From contig DZBS01000007.1 of NCBI GenBank assembly GCA_022729995.1, positions 1 to 50,918 of the forward strand: 50,918 nucleotides of DNA, read 5' to 3'. The translations under genes were made by a program, and so were the position numbers. This document shows, piece by piece, positions 26,089 through 34,760 of this stretch (its first letter is position 1; every line of letters begins with the position of its first letter). Origin of the DNA: Draconibacterium orientale (GTDB lineage: Bacteria; Bacteroidota; Bacteroidia; Bacteroidales; JAADGE01). The notes below the pieces were generated by a model. It was not told where the DNA came from. It saw nothing but the letters and a program-made list of their open reading frames with translations, and did not search any database.

Positions 26089-26928
26089 ATGCAAGAATTT
26101 ATCGACAAAGTAATTGAATCGGCAATAAAAGAAGATATTGGCGACGGCGATCACACTTCATTGGCTTGTATTCCGCACACAAAAACCGGAAAAGTAAAAC
26201 TGCTTGTGAAAGAACAAGGAATTATTGCCGGAATATCAATAGCTGAAGAAATTGTTAGAAAAATAAATGAAAAAATAAAATTTGAAAAATTTATTAACGA
26301 CGGTGAAAATGTAAAACCCGGCGATATAGTTTTCACTTTGGAAGGAAATATAATTTCAATTTTACAAGCAGAAAGAGTTATATTAAATTTTATGCAAAGA
26401 ATGAGCGGAATTGCAACTCAAACAGCAATTTATGCTGATAAAATCAAAGATTTAAAAACAAAAATTCTCGACACACGCAAAACAACTCCCGGACTCAGAG
26501 AAATAGAAAAACTATCTGTTAAAATCGGCGGTGGCGAAAACCACAGAATGGGACTTTTTGATATGATAATGATAAAAGATAATCACGTTGATTTTGCCGG
26601 CGGAATTGAACAAGCAATAGAAAAAACCGCGAAATATTTGAAAGAAAAAAATAAAAATATTAAAATTGAAATTGAAGTACGAAATTTCGAAGAACTTGAA
26701 CAGGTTTTAAAAACAGGAAAAATAGACAGAATTATGCTCGACAATTTCACAGTCGAAAATACTAAAAAAGCTGTTGAAATAATTAACGGAAAATACGAAA
26801 CCGAATCGTCGGGCGGAATTACTCTCGAAACAATTAGAGATTACGCATTGTGCGGCGTCGATTTCATTTCTGTTGGTGCATTAACACACCAAATAAAGAG
26901 TTTGGATTTAAGCCTGAAAGCTATTTAG
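26089..26928 (+). CDS. nadC: Nicotinate-nucleotide pyrophosphorylase (quinolinate phosphoribosyltransferase)
   Basis: Converts quinolinate and PRPP to nicotinate mononucleotide in de novo NAD synthesis. The 279-residue protein has EDIGDGDHTSLACIP at the start, LQAERVILNFMQRMSGIAT, KILDTRKTTPGLREIEKLSV with the conserved Lys/Arg, and IMIKDNHVDFAGG. The C-terminal GGITLETIRDYALCGVDFIS is also kept. The frame is open from 26044, but ATG 26089 fits the family N-terminus. Its end overlaps the convergent GNAT gene by 8 bp. Other nad genes are not in the window. Confidence 0.96.
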   Translation: MQEFIDKVIESAIKEDIGDGDHTSLACIPHTKTGKVKLLVKEQGIIAGISIAEEIVRKINEKIKFEKFINDGENVKPGDIVFTLEGNIISILQAERVILNFMQRMSGIATQTAIYADKIKDLKTKILDTRKTTPGLREIEKLSVKIGGGENHRMGLFDMIMIKDNHVDFAGGIEQAIEKTAKYLKEKNKNIKIEIEVRNFEELEQVLKTGKIDRIMLDNFTVENTKKAVEIINGKYETESSGGITLETIRDYALCGVDFISVGALTHQIKSLDLSLKAI

Positions 26929-27475
26929 ATAAATTTACGTTTCTGTTAATAAAATCTTGTGTATAATATTCGTAATCAACAGTTTCTTGATAAACAGAAA
27001 AGCCCGATTTTATATAGAAATTTAAAGCACCATCGCTGTCGAACTCGCAAGTGTGAAGAAAAATTCTGTTTGCTCCTTTTTCAAAAGCAGTTTTTTTTGC
27101 CGAATTAATTAAAAAAGTTCCAAAACCTTTTCCGTAAAACTCCGGAAGTAAACCAAAATAAGTAATTTCAACATTTTCAATATCACTAAAATCCAACTCA
27201 TAAAAACCTGCAATTTTATTTTCTGAATACAAAAAATAAACATTCGATTTGTTCGATTTCAATAAATTTGCCAATAAGTATTGTTCCAAAATTAATCTGC
27301 CTGTCCAACCGAAATTTCCGCCAACATTTTTATAAATATCCAAATAAATATCAACAGAAATATTTTCTTGAAAAACAATTTTCAATTTTGAATCGTCGTA
27401 AAATTCTTTTTTACCTTCAGAAAAGATTTCCAAATAATAAGTTTTTACCGGTATTTTAATAAAATCATTATCCAT
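26921..27475 (-). CDS. GNAT family N-acetyltransferase
   Basis: The 184-residue protein has a C-terminal GNAT fold: ITYFGLLPEFYGKGFGTFLI holds the acetyl-CoA motif A (Q/R-x-x-G-x-G/A type, here YGKGFG), followed by ANRIFLHTCEFDSDGALNFY and KSGFSVYQETVDYEYY. The N-terminal 60 residues are less conserved. It probably acetylates a small-molecule amine or a protein terminus; the substrate is unknown. It overlaps the end of nadC on the opposite strand and lies downstream of the tRNA terminator. Confidence 0.85.
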   Translation of the reverse strand: MDNDFIKIPVKTYYLEIFSEGKKEFYDDSKLKIVFQENISVDIYLDIYKNVGGNFGWTGRLILEQYLLANLLKSNKSNVYFLYSENKIAGFYELDFSDIENVEITYFGLLPEFYGKGFGTFLINSAKKTAFEKGANRIFLHTCEFDSDGALNFYIKSGFSVYQETVDYEYYTQDFINRNVNLSK

Positions 27476-27488
27476 TTATAACAATAAA

Positions 27489-27518
27489 AAAACCGATAAC
27501 ATTAATGCTATCGGTTTA
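27489..27518 (-). terminator. Terminator of the tRNA gene
   Basis: AAACCGATA and TATCGGTTT form a 9-bp stem with a 10-base loop. On the minus strand the stem is followed by a run of T, so it ends the tRNA transcript. Confidence 0.85.
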
Positions 27519-27524
27519 AAAACG

Positions 27525-27598
27525 TGGCGAGAGCGAGAATTGAACTCGCGACCTCCGGGTTATGAATCCGACGCTCTAACCTTCTGAGCTACCTAGCC
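27525..27598 (-). tRNA. tRNA with CAU anticodon (Met or Ile2)
   Basis: The minus strand folds as a 74-nt cloverleaf: acceptor GGCTAGG/TCTCGCC, D arm GCTC/GAGC, anticodon loop TTCATAA, T arm GCGAG-TTCAATT-CTCGC, discriminator A. CCA is not encoded. The anticodon is CAU, so it is elongator Met or the lysidine-modified Ile2; these cannot be separated by eye. Two non-Watson-Crick spots are seen: U4 opposite C69 in the acceptor stem and A31 opposite C39 in the anticodon stem, plus G-U pairs. A -7 box lies upstream at 27610. Confidence 0.9.
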
Positions 27599-27609
27599 GT
27601 TTGAGAGTG

Positions 27610-27617
27610 CAAATATA
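27610..27617 (-). promoter_or_regulatory. Candidate -7 box for the tRNA gene
   Basis: Reads TATATTTG on the minus strand, an exact TAnnTTTG match, about 12 bp before the tRNA 5' end. A TTTG lies upstream but only 15 bp away, closer than the usual 19-21. Confidence 0.5.
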
Positions 27618-27697
27618 TAAAAATTTCATAAACAAAAAATCATTTAATTTTTTTTTTTGGAAAAATTTGTTAAATTGCTAAACGAAAATTAAAAGAT

Positions 27698-28078
27698 ATG
27701 ATAAAGAAAGAAAAATTTGAACTTGAATACACTATAAATGCTTCACCTGCTTTACTATTCTATAGAATCAATAACCCTTCGGGATTGGAAGAATGGTTTG
27801 CGGATAAAGTAACAGAACAAAATTCGATATTCACTTTTACATGGAGCAACTCCGAACAAAAAGCCGAATTAATTGAAAAAAAAGCCAATGAATTTGTAAA
27901 ATTCAAATGGTTGGGATCAGATGATGACACATATTTTGAAATTAAAATAATTCAACAAGAACTTTCGGGTGATGTTGGACTTCTAATAACAGATTTTGCA
28001 GCAGAAAATGAAAAATCGGATATTAAAGATATGTGGGATGAACAAATAAACGGATTAAAACACACACTTGGAGTATAG
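27698..28078 (+). CDS. START-like (SRPBCC) domain protein
   Basis: The 126-residue cytoplasmic protein has the START/AHSA1-like helix-grip fold: YTINASPALLFYRINNPSGL, EEWFADKVTEQNSIFTFTW and FVKFKWLGSDDDTYFEIKI. A C-terminal helix includes DMWDEQINGLKHTLGV. Such proteins bind hydrophobic ligands or act as co-chaperones; this Bacteroidota subgroup has no assigned role. It starts 100 bp after the divergent tRNA and is followed by the YbjQ gene on the same strand. Confidence 0.82.
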   Translation: MIKKEKFELEYTINASPALLFYRINNPSGLEEWFADKVTEQNSIFTFTWSNSEQKAELIEKKANEFVKFKWLGSDDDTYFEIKIIQQELSGDVGLLITDFAAENEKSDIKDMWDEQINGLKHTLGV

Positions 28079-28101
28079 AAAACATTTAAAATTAAATAAA
28101 A

Positions 28102-28413
28102 ATGATAATTGTAACAACAGAAACAATCGCCGGAAAAGTTATTAGCGAATCTCTCGGAGTAGTTAGAGGAAGCACAGTTAGAGCAAGAAATATTGGAAGA
28201 GATATATTTGCAGGGCTTAAAAACATTGTGGGCGGCGAAATTAGCGAATACACAAAATTACTTGCCGATTCGAGAGAAGAAGCAATGGCAAGAATGATAA
28301 AAGATGCAGAAAGATTGGGAGCAGATGCAATTGTAAACCTAAGGTTTATGACTTCTGCCATTACTCAAGGTGCAGCAGAAATTCTTGCATTCGGAACAGC
28401 AGTAAAGTTCTAA
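28102..28413 (+). CDS. YbjQ family protein (DUF74, putative heavy-metal-binding)
   Basis: The 103-residue protein matches the YbjQ family over its full length. Markers are TTETIAGKVISESLGVVRGS, FAGLKNIVGGEISEYTKLLA, ARMIKDAERLGADAIVNLRF and a C-terminal AEILAFGTAVKF. Family members form pentamers. The heavy-metal-binding name comes from weak structural analogy. It lies 23 bp after the START-like gene and is followed by a hairpin at 28442-28475. Confidence 0.92.
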   Translation: MIIVTTETIAGKVISESLGVVRGSTVRARNIGRDIFAGLKNIVGGEISEYTKLLADSREEAMARMIKDAERLGADAIVNLRFMTSAITQGAAEILAFGTAVKF

Positions 28414-28441
28414 AATATTAAAAAATTATTATAAATTTGAG

Positions 28442-28475
28442 GCTGTAAATATTTTCAAAAAAAGTATTTTACAGT
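28442..28475 (+). terminator. Hairpin after the YbjQ gene
   Basis: CTGTAAA (28443-28449) pairs with TTTACAG (28468-28474), and TCTTATTTATTT follows. It is a moderate terminator. Confidence 0.55.
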
Positions 28476-28498
28476 CTTATTTATTTAATATTAGTAAA

Positions 28499-28621
28499 AT
28501 GATTGCAATATTTGAAATATACGGAATAATTTTATTTGTTGCGATAATACTTATTATTGCACTAATAATTAAAAAACAAAAAGATAAGAAGAAAGAAGAC
28601 TTTGAAAAAAGAGATTTTTAG
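28499..28621 (+). CDS. Small single-pass membrane protein (40 aa)
   Basis: ATG at 28499 to TAG at 28621 encodes 40 residues. An N-terminal hydrophobic helix (IYGIILFVAIILIIALII, about 7-24) is followed by a strongly charged tail rich in Lys, Asp and Glu. The hydrophobic-then-positive pattern is typical of small inner-membrane proteins with the tail in the cytoplasm. It sits between the YbjQ terminator and lptG, 32 bp before the latter, on the same strand. I do not recognise a family. Low-complexity AT-rich DNA can give such frames by chance. Confidence 0.45.
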   Translation: MIAIFEIYGIILFVAIILIIALIIKKQKDKKKEDFEKRDF

Positions 28622-28653
28622 AAAAATTCAACAAAATAAAACAAGATTATACT

Positions 28654-30138
28654 GTGAAAATTATCCACAAATACGTTTCTAAATCTTTTCTGGGACCATT
28701 GTTCCTTACATTTATCATCTCGCTTTTTGTATTGCTTATGCAATTTATTTGGAAGTGGGTTGAAGACTTTGTGGGAAAAGGATTAGATTGGACACTTATT
28801 GCAAAAATTATGTTTTATGCTTCGGCAGGTTTGGTTCCAATGGCACTTCCGCTTGCAGTTCTTTTAGCATCTGTAATGACATTCGGAAATTTTGGCGAAC
28901 ATTACGAACTCACTGCAATGAAAAGTTCAGGAATTTCATTAATGAAAATAATGAGACCTTTGGTATTTTTCACATTTTTAGTAAGCGTTGGCGCATTTTA
29001 TTTTTCTAACAATGTTTTACCATACACAAACCTAAAAATTGCACGTCTGCTTTTTGATGTTACAAGAAAAAGACCTGAATTAAATATCAAAACAGGTATT
29101 TTTAATAACGATATTGACGGATACAGTATAAAAATTGAAAAAAAGAATCAAGAAACCGGAATGATGTATGATTTTATGATTTACAATCATTCAATAGGAA
29201 TTGGAAACAGAGAAGTAATTTTAGCCGATTCGGGCGAAATTAATGTTACCAAAGACCAAAAAAATATGGTGATAACTCTTTATCACGGAACTAATTACTC
29301 GGAAGTTGACGAAAAAAATAAAGGAACAAAAGAATATCCTTTCAGAAAAGATAAATTTGATGAACAAAAAATAATTCTTGAATTGAACGATTTTGACTTT
29401 AAAGAAAGCAATGAAGGATTATTCAAATCAAATTATCAAATGATGAATTTAAAACAACTTTCATATTCAATAGACACTCTTCACCAAGTCTACGATAAAA
29501 GAGTTTTTCTTTTTCAACAGCGTTTGCTCGCTTGGACATACACAAAATACGAACACAAAGTTACTTTAAGAGACGATACGGCCGTATATTTAGCAGATTC
29601 TCTCAAAAAATATGTTCCTTTAAGTAAATTAAAAATTAATTTTAATATAGACAGCTTATATAAAACAATGGACTCTGACGCAAAAAAAGAGGCCGACAAA
29701 ACATCAATAGATTTTGCTCAAAAAGCAAGAGATAATATTAAAAATACAAGTAAAGCGTTGGAAGACAGATTGCGTTGGATTAGAAAGCATGAACTTGCAT
29801 GGTACAGGAAATTTTCATTATCTTTTGCCTGCATGATTTTCTTTTTCATTGGAGCACCGCTTGGTTCAATAATTAGAAAAGGCGGTTTTGGCTTGCCCAT
29901 TGTTATTTCAACTTTGTTATTTATTTTTTATTATGTAGTTTCCATAATGGGTGAAAAATTTGTGAGCGAATCAATTATGCCGTCTCCAATCGGTGCGTGG
30001 TTTTCATCGGCAATTCTTCTGCCCATTGGCATTTTTATTACTTATAAAGCCACAAGAGACGCAGTTCTTGTTAGAAAAGAACAAATGGATTCATTGGCAA
30101 AACCATTTATTAAATTGTATAAAAAACTATTCGGATAA
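28654..30138 (+). CDS. LptF/LptG-type permease (YjgP/YjgQ family)
   Basis: The 494-residue inner-membrane permease of the lipopolysaccharide export machinery has three N-terminal and three C-terminal membrane segments around a periplasmic beta-jellyroll domain. Features are IIHKYVSKSFLGPLFLTFII at the N-terminus, ALPLAVLLASVMTFGNFGEH, ELTAMKSSGISLMKIMRPL, and WYRKFSLSFACMIFFFIGAP near 390. It is longer than the roughly 360 residues of E. coli LptG because of an insert before the C-terminal half, as in other Bacteroidota. GTG is the start codon. The glycosyltransferase gene follows by 3 bp. Confidence 0.92.
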   Translation: MKIIHKYVSKSFLGPLFLTFIISLFVLLMQFIWKWVEDFVGKGLDWTLIAKIMFYASAGLVPMALPLAVLLASVMTFGNFGEHYELTAMKSSGISLMKIMRPLVFFTFLVSVGAFYFSNNVLPYTNLKIARLLFDVTRKRPELNIKTGIFNNDIDGYSIKIEKKNQETGMMYDFMIYNHSIGIGNREVILADSGEINVTKDQKNMVITLYHGTNYSEVDEKNKGTKEYPFRKDKFDEQKIILELNDFDFKESNEGLFKSNYQMMNLKQLSYSIDTLHQVYDKRVFLFQQRLLAWTYTKYEHKVTLRDDTAVYLADSLKKYVPLSKLKINFNIDSLYKTMDSDAKKEADKTSIDFAQKARDNIKNTSKALEDRLRWIRKHELAWYRKFSLSFACMIFFFIGAPLGSIIRKGGFGLPIVISTLLFIFYYVVSIMGEKFVSESIMPSPIGAWFSSAILLPIGIFITYKATRDAVLVRKEQMDSLAKPFIKLYKKLFG

Positions 30139-30141
30139 ACG

Positions 30142-31353
30142 TTGGAAATACTTCTTATTTATAATAAAATACCTTTTCCTGCAAAAGACGGCGGCTCAAT
30201 TGCCGTTAAAAATTTAGCCGAAGGTTTAATGCAAAATAATTGTGATGTAAAAATGCTATGTTTTAACACAAACAAACATTTTGTTAATGAAGAAATATTA
30301 AAAGATAATATTCCTAAAAATATTGAATTCCAACAAGTTTTTATAAATACAGATATAAAAAATTTTAAAGCATTAAAAAATCTGTTTCTTTCAATAATAC
30401 CGTATAATGCGGAAAGATATATTTCGGAAGAATTTGAAATAAAATTAGTTGAAATACTAAAAAACAACAATTTTGATATAATTCAAATCGAAGGTCTTTA
30501 TATGATGCCTTATATCAATACAATAAGGAAATATTCCGAAGCAAAAATTTCGTTCAGAGCACATAATATTGAGCACGAAATTTGGGAAAAAACTTCTTCA
30601 CAAGAAAAAAACATTTTAAAAAAAATATATCTGAAAATACTTTTTAAAAGAATAAAAAACTTTGAAAAGTCATTTATAAACCAATACGATTTCTTAATTC
30701 CGATAACAGAAAGAGACCAAAAGCAATTTCAAAAATTTGGAAACCAAAAAGCTTCAATCATTTGCCCAACAGGAATAAACACAAATGAATATAAAATATC
30801 CGAATTTACCGATGATGAAGATATTTCAATTTATAGTTTGGGTTCGTTGGATTGGCAACCAAATATTGAAGGTTTAATTTGGTTTATTAACGAAGTTTGG
30901 CCAAAAATAATTAAAGAAAATAAGGAAATAACATTGAAAATTGCAGGTAGAAATCCTTCAAAAGAATTAAGAAAATATTTCAATAAAAATAATATAATTT
31001 ATTACGGTGAAATTGAAAACGCCAAAGAATTTATTACTTCAAACAAAATTATGATTGTACCGTTATTTTCGGGAAGCGGAATGCGAATAAAAATTTTGGA
31101 AGCAATGGCATCCGGCAATATTGTAATTTCCACATCAAAAGGTGCAGAAGGAATAAACGCCCAAAACAATAAAGAAATTCTAATTACAAACACGTCGGAA
31201 GAATTTATTGAAGCCGTTAAAAAGATTAAAGAAAATAAAATTTCCAAAAAAGAAATATCAATTGCCGCACATCGGTTTATTTCGGAAAATTTTGATAATT
31301 TTGCAATCTCAAAAGCACTAACAAAATTCTATTTAAATCAAATAAAAGATTGA
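30142..31353 (+). CDS. Glycosyltransferase (GT4-type fold)
   Basis: The 403-residue protein has a GT-B fold with an N-terminal acceptor domain (LLIYNKIPFPAKDGGSIAVK) and a C-terminal donor-binding domain. The latter shows SLGSLDWQPNIEGLIWFINE, LKIAGRNPSKELRKYF and MIVPLFSGSGMRIKILEAM, with the conserved Glu, followed by GNIVISTSKGAEGI. It probably transfers a sugar to a surface glycan or lipid. The start is a TTG, 3 bp after lptG; no ATG fits as well. Its TGA overlaps the TTG start of the next gene. Placement beside an LPS export gene supports an envelope-polysaccharide role. Confidence 0.87.
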   Translation: MEILLIYNKIPFPAKDGGSIAVKNLAEGLMQNNCDVKMLCFNTNKHFVNEEILKDNIPKNIEFQQVFINTDIKNFKALKNLFLSIIPYNAERYISEEFEIKLVEILKNNNFDIIQIEGLYMMPYINTIRKYSEAKISFRAHNIEHEIWEKTSSQEKNILKKIYLKILFKRIKNFEKSFINQYDFLIPITERDQKQFQKFGNQKASIICPTGINTNEYKISEFTDDEDISIYSLGSLDWQPNIEGLIWFINEVWPKIIKENKEITLKIAGRNPSKELRKYFNKNNIIYYGEIENAKEFITSNKIMIVPLFSGSGMRIKILEAMASGNIVISTSKGAEGINAQNNKEILITNTSEEFIEAVKKIKENKISKKEISIAAHRFISENFDNFAISKALTKFYLNQIKD

Positions 31354-32528
31354 ATTTAATTCCCGAAATATTAATTTGGTCATCGGTTTTTGCAATGCTT
31401 CATTCTTATGTCATTTTTCCCGAAATATTAAAATTTCTTGCAAAAAATAAAAAAACAAACAATTTTATTTGGGAAGAAAACAAAGAAGAACTTCCCTTTG
31501 TTTCCGTAATATTGGCTTCATATAACGAAGAAAAAAATATTGAGCAAAAAATAATTTCAACATTAAAAACAAATTATCCGAAAGACAAAATTGAATTTTT
31601 AATTGGTTCAGATAATTCCGACGATAACACAAATTCAATAATAAAAAAATATTCGGAATCAGATTTAAGAATTAAATTTATTGATTTCAAACAAAGAAAC
31701 GGAAAAATCAAAATTATAAATGACCTTACCCAAAAAGCCCAAGGTGAAATATTAATTTTAACCGACACAAAGATTTTTTTCAATGAAAAAACAATTTACA
31801 ATCTGGTTAAACATTTCAAAAATAACGATATAAATATTGTCGGCGGAATTCCCGAAAATCAAAAATCAAACGAAAACAACATAACTTTTCAGGAAAATAC
31901 CTACATGAAAAGAGAAATAAACATGAAAATTCGTGAAGGACTTATTTGGGGAAACTCAATGGGCGTTTTTGGTGCAATTTATGCTATTCGAAAAGAAAGT
32001 TTTCATCAAATTCCCGAAAAATTTACTGCCGACGATTTTTTTGTGAGCATGAAAGTTCTTGAAAACAACGGGAAAATAATTTTTGAACCGGAAGCAACAG
32101 CAACTCAAAACTTAACAGGCTCGTTAAAAGAAGAATACAAACGAAAAACAAGAATATCTTCGGGAAATTTTCAGAATTTAAAAACATTTGCATTTCCTAT
32201 AATTTTCAAATTAAATTCTAATTCATTTTGCTTTATTTCACACAAAGTAATAAGGTGGATTGGTCCTTTTCTAATATTAATATCCGTAATTTCAAATATT
32301 TTTCTTTTAAATATCAATTTCTACAAAATATCATTTCTAATATTTATTTTAAGTATTATACTTGCAATTCTTGATTCAATTTTAAAAAAATTTAATATCA
32401 ATATAAAAATAATAAGATTTTTAACTCACTTCTACACTATGAATATTGCCTTATTTATCGGTTTCGTTAAATATATTAAAGGAATAGAAAACAATATTTG
32501 GCAACCTTCTGTTAGAGAAAATAAATAA
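31350..32528 (+). CDS. Membrane glycosyltransferase, family 2
   Basis: The 392-residue protein has an N-terminal membrane segment, a GT-A domain and two or three C-terminal membrane helices. GT2 motifs are [43 protein letters not shown] (DxD-like), [20 protein letters not shown] and a QxxRW-like [15 protein letters not shown]. Processive or lipid-linked sugar transfer at the inner membrane is likely; the sugar is unknown. The start is TTG, overlapping the previous stop by 4 bases (TTGA), so the two are translationally coupled. ribBA follows by 4 bp. Confidence 0.88.
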   Translation: MNLIPEILIWSSVFAMLHSYVIFPEILKFLAKNKKTNNFIWEENKEELPFVSVILASYNEEKNIEQKIISTLKTNYPKDKIEFLIGSDNSDDNTNSIIKKYSESDLRIKFIDFKQRNGKIKIINDLTQKAQGEILILTDTKIFFNEKTIYNLVKHFKNNDINIVGGIPENQKSNENNITFQENTYMKREINMKIREGLIWGNSMGVFGAIYAIRKESFHQIPEKFTADDFFVSMKVLENNGKIIFEPEATATQNLTGSLKEEYKRKTRISSGNFQNLKTFAFPIIFKLNSNSFCFISHKVIRWIGPFLILISVISNIFLLNINFYKISFLIFILSIILAILDSILKKFNINIKIIRFLTHFYTMNIALFIGFVKYIKGIENNIWQPSVRENK

Positions 32529-32532
32529 AAAA

Positions 32533-33774
32533 ATGTCGAAAGAAAAAAATAACGAATTATCGTCAAAACTCAACACCGTTGAAGAAGCAATTGAAGCTAT
32601 TAAAAACGGCGAAATTATTATAGTAGTTGACGACGAAGACAGAGAAAACGAAGGCGATTTTATTACATCTGCCGAATTAATTACTGCCGAAAAGGTAAAT
32701 TTCATGGCAAAACACGGAAGAGGCCTTATTTGTGCGGCAATTACAGAAGCAAGATGTATTGAGCTTGACCTTGAATTAATGATTGGCAATCAAAACAATA
32801 CTTCGCTTCACGAAACTCCATTTACCGTTTCGGTTGATTTAATCGGACAAGGTTGCACAACCGGAATTTCGGCAAGCGACAGAGCCAAAACAATTTACGC
32901 ATTGGTTGACGAAAATACAAAATCGGAAAATTTAGCCAGACCGGGACATATTTTTCCTCTAAAAGCCAAAAACAAAGGCGTTCTCAGAAGAACAGGTCAT
33001 ACCGAAGCAACCGTAGATATAACGCGAATTGCAGGATTAAAACCGGGCGGAGCTTTGGTAGAAATAATGAATGATGACGGAACAATGGCTCGTTTACCGC
33101 AATTAATAGATGTTGCAGAAAAATTCAATTTAAAAATTACAACTATTAAAGATTTAATTGCTTACAGACTTGCCAAAGAATCACTAATCGAAAAAGGCGA
33201 AAAAGTTAAAATGCCTACAAAATACGGTAATTTTGATTTGATTCCATATCGCCAAACATCGGACGGACTTGAACATTCTGCTTTAATAAAAGGTGAATGG
33301 AAAAAAGGCGAACCTGTTTTGGTAAGAGTTCATTCGTCGTGCGTTACAGGTGATATTTTCGGTTCGCAAAGATGCGATTGCGGCGAACAATTAAATGAAG
33401 CAATGAGAATGGTTGAGAAAGAAGGAAAAGGTTGTGTTTTATATATGAACCAGGAAGGAAGAGGAATTGGTTATTTCAATAAAATCAAAACTTATAAACT
33501 TCAAGAACAAGGATACGACACAGTTGAAGCAAATCACAAATTAGGTTTTGCCGCCGACGAAAGGGATTACGGTGTTGGTGCTCAAATCCTTAGAGATTTA
33601 GGTATTTGCAAAATCAGATTAATGACAAATAATCCTGTCAAAAGAGCCGGACTTGAAGGTTACGGGTTAGAAATTGTTGAAATTGTTCCAATTGAAATTC
33701 AATCGAACACTCATAACCATTTTTATATGGAAACAAAAAAATTAAAGATGGGACATGATTTAAAAAAATTATAA
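32533..33774 (+). CDS. ribBA: Bifunctional DHBP synthase / GTP cyclohydrolase II
   Basis: Makes both precursors of riboflavin: 3,4-dihydroxy-2-butanone-4-phosphate from ribulose 5-phosphate, and the pyrimidine from GTP. The 413-residue fusion has the RibB domain at about 1-210 ([20 protein letters not shown], and [20 protein letters not shown] with [12 protein letters not shown]). The RibA domain follows ([20 protein letters not shown] with the Zn cysteines, [27 protein letters not shown]-like RLMTNNPVK). Both catalytic sets look complete. It starts 4 bp after the glycosyltransferase gene, linking flavin synthesis to an envelope operon. Confidence 0.96.
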   Translation: MSKEKNNELSSKLNTVEEAIEAIKNGEIIIVVDDEDRENEGDFITSAELITAEKVNFMAKHGRGLICAAITEARCIELDLELMIGNQNNTSLHETPFTVSVDLIGQGCTTGISASDRAKTIYALVDENTKSENLARPGHIFPLKAKNKGVLRRTGHTEATVDITRIAGLKPGGALVEIMNDDGTMARLPQLIDVAEKFNLKITTIKDLIAYRLAKESLIEKGEKVKMPTKYGNFDLIPYRQTSDGLEHSALIKGEWKKGEPVLVRVHSSCVTGDIFGSQRCDCGEQLNEAMRMVEKEGKGCVLYMNQEGRGIGYFNKIKTYKLQEQGYDTVEANHKLGFAADERDYGVGAQILRDLGICKIRLMTNNPVKRAGLEGYGLEIVEIVPIEIQSNTHNHFYMETKKLKMGHDLKKL

Positions 33775-33780
33775 TGAATT

Positions 33781-34350
33781 ATGAAGAACGAAATTAACTA
33801 TTCCGATGCAATCGCTCTTTTAGACAAATACATAAAATCGCCGGCTCTCAGATACCATAATCGCGAAACCGAAGTGATTATGAGAAGCTTGGCAAAACAT
33901 TTTTCGAAAAATGAGGATTTATGGGGAATTACGGGGCTTTTGCACGATTTGGATTTGGAAGAAATAGGCGAAAATCTTTCTGCTCACGGTTACAGAACCG
34001 TTGAAATACTTAAAGAAAACGCTTATGAAATTCCCGAAATGTTTGAAGCAATTATTGCTCACACAGAAGGATTAACAGATGCAAAACGTAAAACCGATTT
34101 TGATATAATTTTAGCATCGGCAGAAAACATTACAGGAATGATAACTGCTTATGTTTTAATACTTCCGGATAAAAAAATTGCAGGAATAAAATCAAGTTCA
34201 ATTAAGAAAAGACTGAAACAATTACGATTTGCTGCATCAGTAAACCGTGATTTTATCTACGATATAGAAAAAACAGGACTTTCGCTCGACGAATTTTTGG
34301 ATATTTCGATTTTGGCTATGCAGGAAATTGCAGAAGAAACAGGAATGTAG
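33781..34350 (+). CDS. HD domain phosphohydrolase-like protein
   Basis: The 189-residue protein has an HD domain: His in RYHNRETEVIMRSLAKHF, the His-Asp pair in ITGLLHDLDLEEIG, and a later His in EAIIAHTEG. Conserved SAHGYRTVEILKENAY and ASAENITGMITAYVLILPDK follow. HD proteins hydrolyse phosphate esters or nucleotides; this subgroup is unassigned. It begins 6 bp after ribBA and is the last gene of the lptG-ribBA run. It converges on the minus-strand DUF4926 gene. Confidence 0.88.
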   Translation: MKNEINYSDAIALLDKYIKSPALRYHNRETEVIMRSLAKHFSKNEDLWGITGLLHDLDLEEIGENLSAHGYRTVEILKENAYEIPEMFEAIIAHTEGLTDAKRKTDFDIILASAENITGMITAYVLILPDKKIAGIKSSSIKKRLKQLRFAASVNRDFIYDIEKTGLSLDEFLDISILAMQEIAEETGM

Positions 34351-34532
34351 AAAATCAGTTCTCAGTCTTCAGTCTTCAGTTGTTATTTTAACGACAAATA
34401 CTAAAGATTGAAGACTTGATAATAAAAACCGGTTCTACTTCGACTTTCGAAAAGTCGGGACAAATTATTATCGAGCCGAAAGCTGAATGAATTCATTTTG
34501 ATAATTTTGACACAACTTATCCGAACAAGGAA
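34351..34532. other. Convergent intergenic region
   Basis: Holds no gene. It starts with a short tandem repeat (CAGTCTT units, near 34362-34380) whose TCTTCA pairs with TGAAGACT near 34410, a possible terminator. The R1a repeat block follows at 34430-34500. Confidence 0.5.
34430..34500. repeat. Inter-module repeat R1, copy a
   Basis: Shares with 35159-35230 the segments CGACTTTC-AAAAGT-GGGACAAAT, GCCGAAAGCT and AATGAATTCATTTTG. It holds a small hairpin (CGACTTTCGAAAAGTCG) and a perfect 12-bp palindrome AATGAATTCATT. It lies just downstream of the DUF4926 gene, as copy b lies downstream of the PIN gene. Confidence 0.75.
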
Positions 34533-34760
34533 TTAAACAAATTCTAATTTTCTGGTATGAAAAACTTCGTCCGGTTGCAAACTTGTAATTTTGTCTTCTG
34601 CCAAAGAAAAAACACCTAAGGTTTTACCTTTGACATTATATGTTTCAAGAATATAAAAATCATCGACGTAATCTATGATTTTAACAACATCGCCGCTTAT
34701 TAAACCAAATTTCGGTATTTCAGTCAAAACTGCTACATCTGAATATAATGAATATTTCAT
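34533..34760 (-). CDS. DUF4926 protein
   Basis: The 75-residue product matches DUF4926: YSDVAVLTEIPKFGLISGDV, VKIIDYVDDFYILETYN, TLGVFSLAEDKITSLQP. Proteins of this type often sit beside DUF6883 genes in two-gene modules that resemble toxin-antitoxin or immunity pairs, but no activity is established. Its ATG overlaps the stop of the upstream DUF6883 pseudogene (ATGA). The shared promoter lies before that gene, at 35084-35116. Confidence 0.75.
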   Translation of the reverse strand: MKYSLYSDVAVLTEIPKFGLISGDVVKIIDYVDDFYILETYNVKGKTLGVFSLAEDKITSLQPDEVFHTRKLEFV

